From Paenibacillus sp. FSL K6-3182 (GTDB lineage: Bacteria; Bacillota; Bacilli; Paenibacillales; Paenibacillaceae): DNA of 64,000 nucleotides. Made by a program: the position numbers and the translations under genes. The notes under the pieces were generated by a model. That model had not been told where the DNA came from. It ran no database searches and saw nothing but the letters and a program-made list of their open reading frames with translations. Below, piece by piece: positions 52,924 to 61,376 of this stretch (position 1 is the stretch's first letter; every line of letters begins with the position of its first letter). The stretch covers positions 7,009,501 through 7,073,500 of the forward strand of contig NZ_CP150265.1 in NCBI RefSeq assembly GCF_037976325.1, read 5' to 3'.

Positions 52924-54066
52924 TTATTTGGAACGGGATTCAGCATCCAGCTTGAGTCGAAGTCTCATTCGAGCTAGGAAATTAATAAGCGGCCTGCGTG
53001 TTTTGTCCACGATACCGGTTACTTCTGCCCCGATCTGCAAGAAAAACATTAGCATACATATGACGGCAAAAGTGATCCAGTTCGCCGCACTCGATTGTAC
53101 GACAGCCGATTGCACGATTGCGAGTCCGCCGAATATAGCAGCTACTCCCCAAATGATAAGTACGGTACGACGGTGGCTGAAGCCAAGGTCGCGCAGACGA
53201 TGGTGCAAATGCCCTTTGTCTGGAGCAAATATCGGTTTCTTGTTTACCCAGCGGCGAACGATTGCGAAGAAGGTATCCGAAAGCGGAACGCCGATAATGA
53301 GCAGCGGTGTTACAAACGATACCATCGTTACCTGCTTGAAGCCAAGCATCGAAAGCGTTGCTAGACTGAAGCCGAGAAACAGTGAGCCTGAGTCACCCAT
53401 AAATATTTTTGCAGGATGAAAGTTGAAAACGAGAAAGCCGACAATTCCGCCCAGCAGCAATGTGCTCAGTAAGATAACTGGTTGGAAGCCCATCAGTGAT
53501 GCCATCACAACAATCGTTGCAATCGCGATGCCTGACACGCCGGCTGCAAGCCCGTCCAAGCCGTCGATCAAATTAATGGCATTCGTTACACCGACGATCC
53601 AGAGAATCGTAAGTGGAATGCTGATCCATCCAGCAATTGGCTGCATCGTTTCACCGAACGGAATGTTCAGCAAGTCGATCTTTACGTCGAAGACGAAAAC
53701 GACTACGCATGCCGCCGCGATTTGACCGAGCAGCTTCACTTTAGCTGAAAGCTCGAAGCGGTCATCGAAAGCACCTAAAATAATAATCATCGTACCGCCG
53801 ACTAGCAGCGCGTTGATCATATTGGAATCTTGCGGACGGAGCAAGCCGTCTGGTATAAATGGCGATAAAATAAAGAATGCGCCAACGAATGCAATATAAA
53901 TAGCTAGACCGCCAAGACGCGGCATAATGCGCGTGTGTACCTTGCGGTGATTTGGTTTGTCTATTGCGCCTACTTTGAAAGCAAATTTCTTAACAAGCGG
54001 CGTCATCGCAATGGCTAGAACAAGAGCGATTATGAACCCAATTGAATACAGCAAGCCTACCGGCAT
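52924..54066 (-). CDS. tagO: Undecaprenyl-phosphate GlcNAc-1-phosphate transferase (TagO/WecA type)
   Basis: This membrane enzyme starts wall polymer synthesis by loading GlcNAc-1-phosphate on the lipid carrier. Its 380 residues have about eleven hydrophobic segments. Cytoplasmic motifs of the MraY/WecA family: GAFDDRFELS, TNAINLIDGLDGLAAG, AKIFMGDSGSLFLGF, and the HLHHRLRDLGFSHR loop. The C-terminus is a basic tail. It is co-directional with tagA, csaB and DUF5693 genes downstream of pgcA, so the group probably makes the polysaccharide bound by SLH domains. Confidence 0.92.
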   Translation of the reverse strand: MPVGLLYSIGFIIALVLAIAMTPLVKKFAFKVGAIDKPNHRKVHTRIMPRLGGLAIYIAFVGAFFILSPFIPDGLLRPQDSNMINALLVGGTMIIILGAFDDRFELSAKVKLLGQIAAACVVVFVFDVKIDLLNIPFGETMQPIAGWISIPLTILWIVGVTNAINLIDGLDGLAAGVSGIAIATIVVMASLMGFQPVILLSTLLLGGIVGFLVFNFHPAKIFMGDSGSLFLGFSLATLSMLGFKQVTMVSFVTPLLIIGVPLSDTFFAIVRRWVNKKPIFAPDKGHLHHRLRDLGFSHRRTVLIIWGVAAIFGGLAIVQSAVVQSSAANWITFAVICMLMFFLQIGAEVTGIVDKTRRPLINFLARMRLRLKLDAESRSK

Positions 54067-54169
54067 GTGTGCAACTCCCCTTTTCTTTCTACCGAAGTGA
54101 ATTATACTCCGATTGGAAAGGAAACTCCAACCCCGTTTTCAACCAATTTTCATGGTTTTAACGAGAATT

Positions 54170-54931
54170 TCACGGTGTAGGTCGAGGTTTTGTAACGTTT
54201 TCTTTGTCGCGAACCACTTTCACTACGAATTTCGGCAAAACAAGCATTCTTTTGTAGCGTTTAGGCTCTTGCAGCAAGCGATAAAACCATTCGAGCCGAA
54301 GTTTTTGGAAAATATTCGGAGCCCGCTTTAGTTTACCCGAAACAACATCGAAGCTTCCGCCAACGCCCATAATCAATGGTACGCCCAGCTTTTGCTTGTA
54401 TTTCACAATCCACGGCTCCTGTGTATCCGCACCTCGTGCCACAAACAATAAATCAGGAGCAGCCGCACGGATTTCTTCGATGACTTCCTCATCCTGATCA
54501 GGGCCAAAAAATCCGTTCCGATAACCTACAATTTTCACTTGAGGATATTGCAGCTGCAGCTTCTCTGCCGCCGCTTCAATAATTTCCTGTGAGGTGCCAA
54601 GCAGGTAGGCCTTCCATCTACGCTTTTCACCCTCATGCAGCAAGCGGTGAAGGAGATCAAACCCCGTCACACGTTCTGCAACAGGCTGTCCTACGTATTT
54701 GGCCGCCCATACAACTCCTGCACCATCAGGCACAATAAGGTCTGCACGCCGCATCATCGCACTATACTTGGGGTCCTCGACGGCAGACATAATCATGATC
54801 GGATTAGCGGTAATCACATGGGTTACGCGTCTTTCTTCGATCGCTTCTATTAAGTAATTGACTGTGTCATCCATGCCCACTTTGGAGAATGGTATGCCGT
54901 ATAACGGCACAGTTGGTAGTTGTTTCGACAA
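54170..54931 (-). CDS. tagA: WecG/TagA/CpsF family N-acetylmannosaminyltransferase
   Basis: TagA/WecG enzymes add the second sugar, often ManNAc, to the lipid-linked GlcNAc. The 253 residues have VTHVITANPIMIMSA, ADLIVPDGAGVVWA, RVTGFDLLHRLL, LLGTSQEIIEAAAEKL, and FVARGADTQEPWI, GVGGSFDVVSGKLKRAP at the C-terminal side. The TTG at 54931 is used because GAGGTGAG lies 6 nt before it; a longer frame to 54973 has no site. It follows csaB by 7 nt. The sugar cannot be read from sequence. Confidence 0.88.
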   Translation of the reverse strand: MSKQLPTVPLYGIPFSKVGMDDTVNYLIEAIEERRVTHVITANPIMIMSAVEDPKYSAMMRRADLIVPDGAGVVWAAKYVGQPVAERVTGFDLLHRLLHEGEKRRWKAYLLGTSQEIIEAAAEKLQLQYPQVKIVGYRNGFFGPDQDEEVIEEIRAAAPDLLFVARGADTQEPWIVKYKQKLGVPLIMGVGGSFDVVSGKLKRAPNIFQKLRLEWFYRLLQEPKRYKRMLVLPKFVVKVVRDKENVTKPRPTP

Positions 54932-54938
54932 GAGGAAC

Positions 54939-56087
54939 TCACCTCGATAATGTATGACGCAGCAAATGTACAATTTGTTGCGCCGGTCTTTGCGATTGTT
55001 GTTTTAAAAGGTCGATTGCTGGCTTGTGCTTTGCCTGCCATCCTTCTTTGTCAGACAGCAGCAAACCTGCTGCATCTGCGAATTTTTCGGCATCGAGCTG
55101 CTCCGTCGTGCCGATGGCTTTGATGCCAAGACGACCCAGAAATTGGTCGATCTTCGGGTCGTACGAGAGGCCAAGCATAGGAACCCTTTGGCCGGCGGCA
55201 TAAATAAGCGCATGGAGGCGCATGCCGAACAAAGCGTCGCACCGGCTGACCTCAAGCAGCATTTGCTGGGGGTCGTCGCCGGGCGCGGCCAGCTCGGCGG
55301 TGGAACCGTCGCCGAGCCTGCCGCGCAGCCGTTCCAGCACCTGCTCCGACGCTACAATGTCGGAGGGTGTGTGGAACGGCAGGAAGCGCAGCCGGACAGG
55401 CATGCGCTTCGACAGCGCGACTAGCGCATCGGCGGCGCGTTCGAGATCGGCCCCGTCACTGCGCCAGGGGCGCAGCGATACACCGACCAGCGGCGCAGCA
55501 GCAGGGTCGGAAGCTTGTCCAGCCGCTGATGAATCCACAGGGAGCGGCAAGCCCATGACCGGATCAGGAACAACATCGATCCGATCACTAGGCACGCCGA
55601 TTCGTCCAAGCAAAGCAGCGGATTCCCCATCCCTAACGGATACATATGCGCTTTGCTTCATCACTCCGCGAATCATAGGGTCCATCCAGCGCCGAATCAC
55701 AGGGCCAATCCCTTGCGAATAAGCGAATGTAGGCTTACCCAGCAATTGGGCCAGCTTCATGACGCCAGTATAGTAAGGAATCGTTTTGGCGCTTGTAACA
55801 TCCTGCAGGAGGCTTCCGCCTCCGCTTATTAGACCGTCGCTGCCTTTCAATGCTTTCCATAGATCTCCTGGATGCATGCGGCGGACAGCTTCAACGCCGT
55901 ACATACGGCTTGTCCAATCTGGATCACCTGATAAAACGATCGGCTGAATTTGTACGCCCTGCGCTTTGCCTTCTTCTTCTAGTGCTAGCAATATCGATTT
56001 GAGTACCGCTTCATCACCGCTGTTGTAGAAGCCATAATAGCCTGAAATTACTATTCGACGAACTTGCGGATGATGGCTGGTGCCCAT
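54939..56087 (-). CDS. csaB: Polysaccharide pyruvyl transferase CsaB
   Basis: CsaB adds ketal-linked pyruvate to the secondary wall polysaccharide, the ligand of SLH domains. It is 382 residues with family signatures ISGYYGFYNSGDEAVLKSIL near residue 14, LISGGGSLLQDVTSAKTIPY near 86, FAYSQGIGPV and DPVMGLPL, then RMHLALIYA-type (LFGMRLHALIYAAGQRVPML) and LSYDPKIDQFLGRL. The 200 residues around 170-300 lie in GC-rich DNA. Its ATG overlaps the end of the DUF5693 gene by 37 nt, so both are one transcript. It supports the SLH-anchoring model. Confidence 0.93.
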   Translation of the reverse strand: MGTSHHPQVRRIVISGYYGFYNSGDEAVLKSILLALEEEGKAQGVQIQPIVLSGDPDWTSRMYGVEAVRRMHPGDLWKALKGSDGLISGGGSLLQDVTSAKTIPYYTGVMKLAQLLGKPTFAYSQGIGPVIRRWMDPMIRGVMKQSAYVSVRDGESAALLGRIGVPSDRIDVVPDPVMGLPLPVDSSAAGQASDPAAAPLVGVSLRPWRSDGADLERAADALVALSKRMPVRLRFLPFHTPSDIVASEQVLERLRGRLGDGSTAELAAPGDDPQQMLLEVSRCDALFGMRLHALIYAAGQRVPMLGLSYDPKIDQFLGRLGIKAIGTTEQLDAEKFADAAGLLLSDKEGWQAKHKPAIDLLKQQSQRPAQQIVHLLRHTLSR

Positions 56088-58195
56088 TTACGAATTGCTC
56101 CTTCCACGATCTGCCATGCCAAAATCAAGATACATCCGATTATGATACCTGTACCCAAGCCGAGCGCTACACGAATCATCGAAATGTGAAGTGGTGTATG
56201 AAGATGTGCAAACGTATCAACCATCGTCAACTGACCAATCGAACCAATGATAACAAGCAGCCATGCCGCGCGATAACGAAGTGCAAGGAACAAGCCAAGC
56301 AGCAGCGGCGGATGACCAAGCATGAACTCTTTAAAGCGCGGTCGTACGCCGAATGTATTTTCCAGCCAGCCGCGAATTAGCAGCTCAATAGCAGGTGCTT
56401 GTCCACCATTCCCTGTACGAGACAAGTAATAGAAGCCGATTATGCCAATGACTCCAGCTACTATAATCCACGTTAAGGTAATAGGTTGAGAAAGCAGCTT
56501 GCGCAGCTTTCCAATTGATGTTTGACCGTTATAGAAAAACACATAAATGGCCACAAGGATAATCGGAGCCAAATGCAGCACACTCACGCCGCGGAATTGT
56601 TCCAATACAAGATTGTACGTAATATTGTTCAACAATCCGAATATCATCGGCGCTCCCATAAGAGAGATGAGCGTCGCCACTATAAACCAATTCAGAGCAA
56701 GGCCAAAACGTCTTCCCGTAGATATGGCAGGGAATATCCATTTCATACGATTGCCGTTCTCATATACAGCACCTGGCTGCTGAGGAGTCTGCCCTTGCTG
56801 GCTTCTTCCTACTGACCAATTCGTTCCGCCAATAACACGACGCTCGCCAACGGTACGGGAATAAATCCGATTCATTACCCATATAAGAGCCAGCGTAGGA
56901 GCTGCAATTGAAGCACCTAATGCAAGTCCTTGCTCCATAAGCGAGCTGTTTAGCTTGTACAAGCCTGCGCTTCCAACTAAGCCAATCGCATAAACGGGTA
57001 TATAAACGCCTGGAATAAATGCGCCGATTAACAAAGTAATCAGTGCTACTGCAGCCGCAGCAACGATTGCACGTAGCGGTTTATTCCAAGAAGGCTGCTC
57101 ATGATCAAACGGTTTTGGCTTGCCTGGCGTAAAGCCGGCGTCCGAGAGCTTATCTACGATTCCGCCCTCTTCACTCATTGCCTCAGCAATGCGGTCCAAG
57201 GAGTGAACCACCTTTGCTTTATCCGTATTGGACTGAGCTGTCCCGTTCAAGAAAAACATCCGGATATTACGATCCTTCGCCGCTAAAAGAAAACGATCAG
57301 CAATAGCTTCCGGCGTCATCGTCATACCGTCGTTCTCCGACAATGAATATAATCTGACTACATTATAATTTGTAATATAAGCTAATTTATTTATGCCTTG
57401 TTGCGGTTTTTTCAAATTTTCTATGGTCGCTACGCCCATATCGTATTTTTTGAGTAGTTCTCCGAACTGATAAAGGCTGTTATCCATCGCTTGATCGGAT
57501 GCACCCTTTACTTTGTCACCGTCGAACAATACGCGGTCTACATCGTATTCCTTTAATTTCGCAAGCATAGCATCTGTTGCCTGCTGATCATAAGGCTTAA
57601 TACGGTCAGATAAGCGAGGCAATATTTGAATTCCGGCATTATGAATTGTTTCAAGTGAAATCGGATCAAAATCCATCGTCTTCATAACTGCCTCTGCAAT
57701 TGGCATCTCAACGACTAAGCCATTTCGGCCACCGTACGACCAATTGCTATACACAGCCTCGGAACGATCAAGCGCTTCGCGAACAATCGGACCAATCATT
57801 TCTTCTTCTTTGGGCCCATTGAACAAAATATAAGTAAAGTTTTGGCCTACCGGCTCAAATTTACTTTGAAGTAGTGCAGCATCTCTGGAGCTGTAGAAAG
57901 TAAGTCTGCCGGAGATTTGCAGATCCTTCAGAGAGCTCTCATAAACAGCCATTGTAGTGACGCCAGCTTCCTTGAGCATCTCCAGCTTCTCCGTTAAAAA
58001 TTGTTGCGGGCGAGCCTGACGCTCCGCCACCTCAATAATATCCCGATAATCAAATACATATTCCACTTGCTTCGACGATTTTTCCATTTCCATACGAACG
58101 GCACCGAGCGGCAATGCTGCCGCCACCCCGATAATTGCAATGATCCATAATGCGAATCTTGCACGCCGATTCCATTGCTGCCAACGTAAAAACAC
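56051..58195 (-). CDS. DUF5693 family membrane protein
   Basis: This polytopic protein of 714 residues has an N-terminal signal anchor (RFALWIIAIIGVAAALPLG). An external domain of about 370 residues follows (VLFDGDKVKGASDQAMDN and RLYSLSENDGMTMT). About eight transmembrane helices in the C-terminal half run from residue 375 on (AIVAAAAVALITLLIGAFIP and later segments). DUF5693 genes are known next to csaB in Paenibacillus and relatives; that neighbourhood is as I recall. A role in wall polysaccharide transport or assembly is inferred. The GTG at 58195 follows GGAGG by 6 nt. Confidence 0.8.
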   Translation of the reverse strand: MFLRWQQWNRRARFALWIIAIIGVAAALPLGAVRMEMEKSSKQVEYVFDYRDIIEVAERQARPQQFLTEKLEMLKEAGVTTMAVYESSLKDLQISGRLTFYSSRDAALLQSKFEPVGQNFTYILFNGPKEEEMIGPIVREALDRSEAVYSNWSYGGRNGLVVEMPIAEAVMKTMDFDPISLETIHNAGIQILPRLSDRIKPYDQQATDAMLAKLKEYDVDRVLFDGDKVKGASDQAMDNSLYQFGELLKKYDMGVATIENLKKPQQGINKLAYITNYNVVRLYSLSENDGMTMTPEAIADRFLLAAKDRNIRMFFLNGTAQSNTDKAKVVHSLDRIAEAMSEEGGIVDKLSDAGFTPGKPKPFDHEQPSWNKPLRAIVAAAAVALITLLIGAFIPGVYIPVYAIGLVGSAGLYKLNSSLMEQGLALGASIAAPTLALIWVMNRIYSRTVGERRVIGGTNWSVGRSQQGQTPQQPGAVYENGNRMKWIFPAISTGRRFGLALNWFIVATLISLMGAPMIFGLLNNITYNLVLEQFRGVSVLHLAPIILVAIYVFFYNGQTSIGKLRKLLSQPITLTWIIVAGVIGIIGFYYLSRTGNGGQAPAIELLIRGWLENTFGVRPRFKEFMLGHPPLLLGLFLALRYRAAWLLVIIGSIGQLTMVDTFAHLHTPLHISMIRVALGLGTGIIIGCILILAWQIVEGAIRKWAPAIIRKFVE

Positions 58196-58230
58196 ACAAT
58201 TCCTCCGTTCTAAACAGGTTAATTATTGTA

Positions 58231-59958
58231 CTATTCGGTAGAGTCTACCCGTTCCATAACGGAGGCTTGCAATGTTTGCAGCGCCTCAACAGCAGCATCC
58301 TTCGACTCACTTTTAACCGCAAAATAAACTTTGATTTTTGGCTCCGTGCCAGATGGACGAAGGCAGAACCATGAGCCATCCGCGCGCAAATATTTCAATA
58401 CGTTTTCCGGACGCAAGCCATCTTGGCCTTTGCCGTAATCAAGCACACGCTCCACTTTGACGCCGCCGATTTCTGTAGGCGGGTTTTGACGCCAGTCATC
58501 CATAATAGCGCCTATTTTTTGCACGCCATCAAGTCCCTTAAGTGTACGCGACTCCAGGCCTTCCAAATAGAAGCCATGCTCAGCGTATAACTCTAAAAGA
58601 ACATCATATAGCGTTTTCCCTTGACTGCTATAATAAGCTGCAGCTTCAGCAATTAATAGCGCAGCAACGATCGCATCTTTATCACGCGCATAAGTTCCTG
58701 TTAAATAACCGTAGCTTTCCTCATAGCCAAATAGGAAGGTATGCTCTCCTGTTTGCTCATAACGAGTCATTTTTTCACCAATATATTTGAAGCCGGTCAA
58801 CGTGTTCTCAACCGCTACTCCATAGGAACGGGCAATATCTGCGCCTAGTTCACTTGTTACGATCGTTTTGATCACTACGCCATTGTCTGGCAGCTGTCCA
58901 CGTTCCTTCAACTGGCTTAGCACATAATGAACCATTAGCGCACCCGATTGGTTGCCAGTGAGTACCACGTACTCGCCCTCATTGTTTTTCACAACCGCAC
59001 CCATACGGTCTGCGTCAGGATCAGTACCGATAATGATATCAGCATTCACCTGCTGCGCCAGCTTAATCGCAAGCGTGAATGCTTCGCGCTCTTCCGGGTT
59101 AGGAGACTTTACCGTGCTAAAATATCCATCCGGCTGCTCTTGCTCCGGTACGATATGCACATTTTTAAAACCAACCTTTTTCAACACTTCGCGAACAGGC
59201 ATGTTGCCAGTGCCATGTAGAGGTGTGAAGACAACACTAATTTTTTCTCCAACTTCACCTTTAATAAGGTCAGCATTCAAGCTCTGAGCAACAACCGTAT
59301 CAATAAATTGTTGATCGGCGTCATCTCCAAGCCAGCGCAGCAATCCTTTTCCTTCCGCTTCTTCGCGGCAAACCCGTTTCACTTCATCGAAACCCGCGAT
59401 TTGACTGATAGCAGAAATAACTTGTTCAGCTTCCTCAGGAATAAGCTGGCAGCCGTCAGCGCCATATGCTTTGTAACCATTATATTCTGGCGGATTGTGG
59501 CTTGCCGTAATGACAATTCCACTTGCTGCATTCAGCGCACGTACCGCAAAAGAAAGCTGTGGTGTTGGACGAAGCGCCGTGAACAAATAAGTAGTGATGC
59601 CGTTGCCCGCAAGCACAAGCGCTGCATCTAGTGCAAACTCAGGTGAATTATTGCGGGAATCGTGAGCGATAACAACAGAAGGAGCCGCTCCATCCGCCGA
59701 TTTTCCAGCAAGTAGCCAATTTGCAAGTCCCTGTGTTGCTTTACCAACCGTATAAGTATTCAAACGATTCGTTCCTGCACCCATAACGCCGCGCAAGCCG
59801 CCCGTACCAAATTCAAGGTCGCGATAAAAGCGATCCGTAATTTCTTTTTCTTGTCCTTCAATACTGCGAAGCTCGTCCTTTGTTCCTGCATCAATCAACG
59901 GATCATTAAGCCACGCCTCATATTTAGCAATAACATTAGCATTCGTTTCGTTCGTCAT
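58231..59958 (-). CDS. pgcA: Phosphoglucomutase/phosphomannomutase, alpha-D family
   Basis: This enzyme interconverts glucose-1- and glucose-6-phosphate (or the mannose forms). It is 575 residues in the four-domain family: GTGGLRGVMGAGTNRLN at the N-terminus, the phosphoserine loop TASHNPPEYNGYKAYG near residue 150, metal loop GTDPDADRMG near 310, sugar-binding GYEESYG near 415 and the phosphate-binding end RPSGTEPKIK. The start ATG has AGAGG upstream. It is probably the supplier of sugar precursors for the wall polysaccharide genes following it. PgcA in B. subtilis is the closest familiar match. Confidence 0.92.
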   Translation of the reverse strand: MTNETNANVIAKYEAWLNDPLIDAGTKDELRSIEGQEKEITDRFYRDLEFGTGGLRGVMGAGTNRLNTYTVGKATQGLANWLLAGKSADGAAPSVVIAHDSRNNSPEFALDAALVLAGNGITTYLFTALRPTPQLSFAVRALNAASGIVITASHNPPEYNGYKAYGADGCQLIPEEAEQVISAISQIAGFDEVKRVCREEAEGKGLLRWLGDDADQQFIDTVVAQSLNADLIKGEVGEKISVVFTPLHGTGNMPVREVLKKVGFKNVHIVPEQEQPDGYFSTVKSPNPEEREAFTLAIKLAQQVNADIIIGTDPDADRMGAVVKNNEGEYVVLTGNQSGALMVHYVLSQLKERGQLPDNGVVIKTIVTSELGADIARSYGVAVENTLTGFKYIGEKMTRYEQTGEHTFLFGYEESYGYLTGTYARDKDAIVAALLIAEAAAYYSSQGKTLYDVLLELYAEHGFYLEGLESRTLKGLDGVQKIGAIMDDWRQNPPTEIGGVKVERVLDYGKGQDGLRPENVLKYLRADGSWFCLRPSGTEPKIKVYFAVKSESKDAAVEALQTLQASVMERVDSTE

Positions 59959-59991
59959 ATTTAGCAGCCTCTTTCATTCATGAATTTTAAT

Positions 59992-60423
59992 TTATGAAGG
60001 ATTAGATAAAGCAAACATAAGCTCGCCTTCGGCAACGATTTGATCGCCAACCCGTGCTGTTCCTTGTCCTTTTCCAATAGAGCCCTTCAGCCTTGTAATT
60101 TGGACCTCTAGCGTCAACGTATCGCCAGGCTTAACTTGACCGCGAAAGCGGAAGCCGTCGATGCCTGCAAAAAAACCAAGCTTTCCACGATTGGCTTCAA
60201 TCATCAGCATCGCTACAGTACCTACTTGCGCAAGCGCTTCTACTATAAGCACGCCTGGCATAACCGGATAACCAGGAAAATGACCAACAAAGTAAGGTTC
60301 ATTCATCGTAACATTTTTAAGACCGACTGCGCGTACGCCTGGCTCAACCTCCAAAATACGGTCGATTAGCAGAAACGGCGGGCGGTGCGGAATGATTTCT
60401 TGAATTTGGTTAATATCCAACAT
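59992..60423 (-). CDS. fabZ: (3R)-hydroxyacyl-ACP dehydratase FabZ
   Basis: FabZ dehydrates hydroxyacyl-ACP in fatty acid synthesis. It is 143 residues with the hot-dog fold signature [19 protein letters not shown], the catalytic His in [24 protein letters not shown], and [17 protein letters not shown]. The ATG follows GAGAGGGG. It is followed by pgcA after 33 nt, so both could share a transcript. A perfect 20-bp palindrome and an inverted repeat lie in its upstream region. Everything about the protein is ordinary. Confidence 0.95.
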   Translation of the reverse strand: MLDINQIQEIIPHRPPFLLIDRILEVEPGVRAVGLKNVTMNEPYFVGHFPGYPVMPGVLIVEALAQVGTVAMLMIEANRGKLGFFAGIDGFRFRGQVKPGDTLTLEVQITRLKGSIGKGQGTARVGDQIVAEGELMFALSNPS

Positions 60424-60465
60424 GAAAAAAAGCCCCTCTCAATTGTTAAGTTAGGTAGTATAAAA

Positions 60466-60486
60466 AGTGTCATTCTGTACGACACT
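60466..60486. promoter_or_regulatory. Inverted repeat upstream of fabZ
   Basis: AGTGTC, 9 nt, GACACT on both strands. It directly precedes a TATACT-like -10 element (minus strand TTTTTATACT). It could be an operator or a leader stem. Confidence 0.35.
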
Positions 60487-60497
60487 ATACATATCCC

Positions 60498-60517
60498 TCA
60501 TAAACTGCAGTTTATGA
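60498..60517. promoter_or_regulatory. Perfect 20-bp palindrome upstream of fabZ
   Basis: TCATAAACTGCAGTTTATGA is an exact palindrome, 75 nt before the fabZ start. It does not resemble the FapR consensus known from Bacillus fatty-acid genes, so a different dimeric regulator is possible. Confidence 0.45.
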
Positions 60518-60528
60518 AGGTTAAGATA

Positions 60529-60578
60529 AGAGGCTTGGCTGCTTGGACCCGAAGTGTCCTCCGCCAAGCCTCTTTGTT
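60529..60578. terminator. Terminator between the pgsA-like gene and fabZ
   Basis: AAGAGGCTTGGC and GCCAAGCCTCTT enclose about 22 nt. It follows the stop of the minus-strand pgsA-like gene at 60599, though the T-rich tail is weak on that strand (ATCTT). Confidence 0.55.
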
Positions 60579-60598
60579 CATATGTAGTGACTTGATGA

Positions 60599-61132
60599 TC
60601 ACGAATGTCCAGTAGGTGTTTCTGTTATGTGTTTATTCAGCGCTTTAAACATGACGATATACATCATTGAAGTAATGAATGAAAAGCCAATAACGCCCCA
60701 CAAATAAACATGAGCATTCGGCGCTTCAAAGAAAATGAGCATTATCGCTACATAAAAGAGCACAGTTGTCAGCTTTCCCATCCAGTTGGCAGGCACCGTC
60801 TTTTTCCCTCGGAAGTGAAAATAGAATCCCCCCGCTATCATGCCCAAATCGCGCAAAAACATCGCTGCAGCCGCAGCCCAGGAAATATGGCCGGATACGA
60901 GCAGCGATACAATAACAGTGATCAGCATCATCTTGTCCGCAAGCGGATCAAGCATCATTCCAGCCGTTGTAATCTGACCAGTTCTGCGCGCGATATAACC
61001 ATCAAGAACATCGGTAATGCCGGCAGCAACCATAATCAAAAAGGCAGGAATCATATGTCCTTCCGCAAAAATCACGATGTAGACAGGGATTAATAAAAAA
61101 CGCAATGATGTTAATAGATTCGGCAGATTCAA
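60599..61132 (-). CDS. CDP-alcohol phosphatidyltransferase (PgsA-like)
   Basis: This is a membrane enzyme of phospholipid synthesis, 177 residues with about five hydrophobic segments. The catalytic motif D-G-X2-A-R-X8-G-X3-D-X3-D is seen in DVLDGYIARRTGQITTAGMM and LDPLADKM. The N-terminus is MNLPNLLTSLRFLLIPVYIV. PgsA (phosphatidylglycerol-phosphate synthase) is a good match, but paralogues of other substrate use exist. The start is TTG at 61132, with GGAG 9 nt upstream. It lies at the end of the minus-strand block, divergent from the Big_2 protein gene. Confidence 0.87.
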   Translation of the reverse strand: MNLPNLLTSLRFLLIPVYIVIFAEGHMIPAFLIMVAAGITDVLDGYIARRTGQITTAGMMLDPLADKMMLITVIVSLLVSGHISWAAAAAMFLRDLGMIAGGFYFHFRGKKTVPANWMGKLTTVLFYVAIMLIFFEAPNAHVYLWGVIGFSFITSMMYIVMFKALNKHITETPTGHS

Positions 61133-61239
61133 CTATTCACGCTCCTCTACCTATAACTGACGGTCCACCATGGTTCCCAACTATTATACAACTACCTCCC
61201 GTAAAAATAAAACTATCCGCTGTTCCTAATAAGCAAAGC

Positions 61240-61281
61240 AAATTGCAAAAGTTAGTTCTAACTGACTATTTGCAATTTTTT
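61240..61281 (+). terminator. Hairpin with T-run upstream of the Big_2 protein gene
   Basis: AAATTGCAAA and TTTGCAATTT pair over an inner AGTTA/TAACT stem, and TTTTTT follows on the plus strand. It stands about 100 nt before the start at 61377, so it may be an attenuator or a leftover terminator. Confidence 0.4.
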
Positions 61282-61376
61282 AAGTATACATTTTGCGATC
61301 GTTATTCATTTTCACCACCTTCTTACCGTTATAAATAGAATACCAATTACTTTAAACAAGAAAGGACAGGGATGTA

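Noticed and set aside
60424..60530. FapR operator upstream of fabZ
   Set aside because: The sequence lacks the known FapR-type half sites; only unassigned inverted repeats are present.
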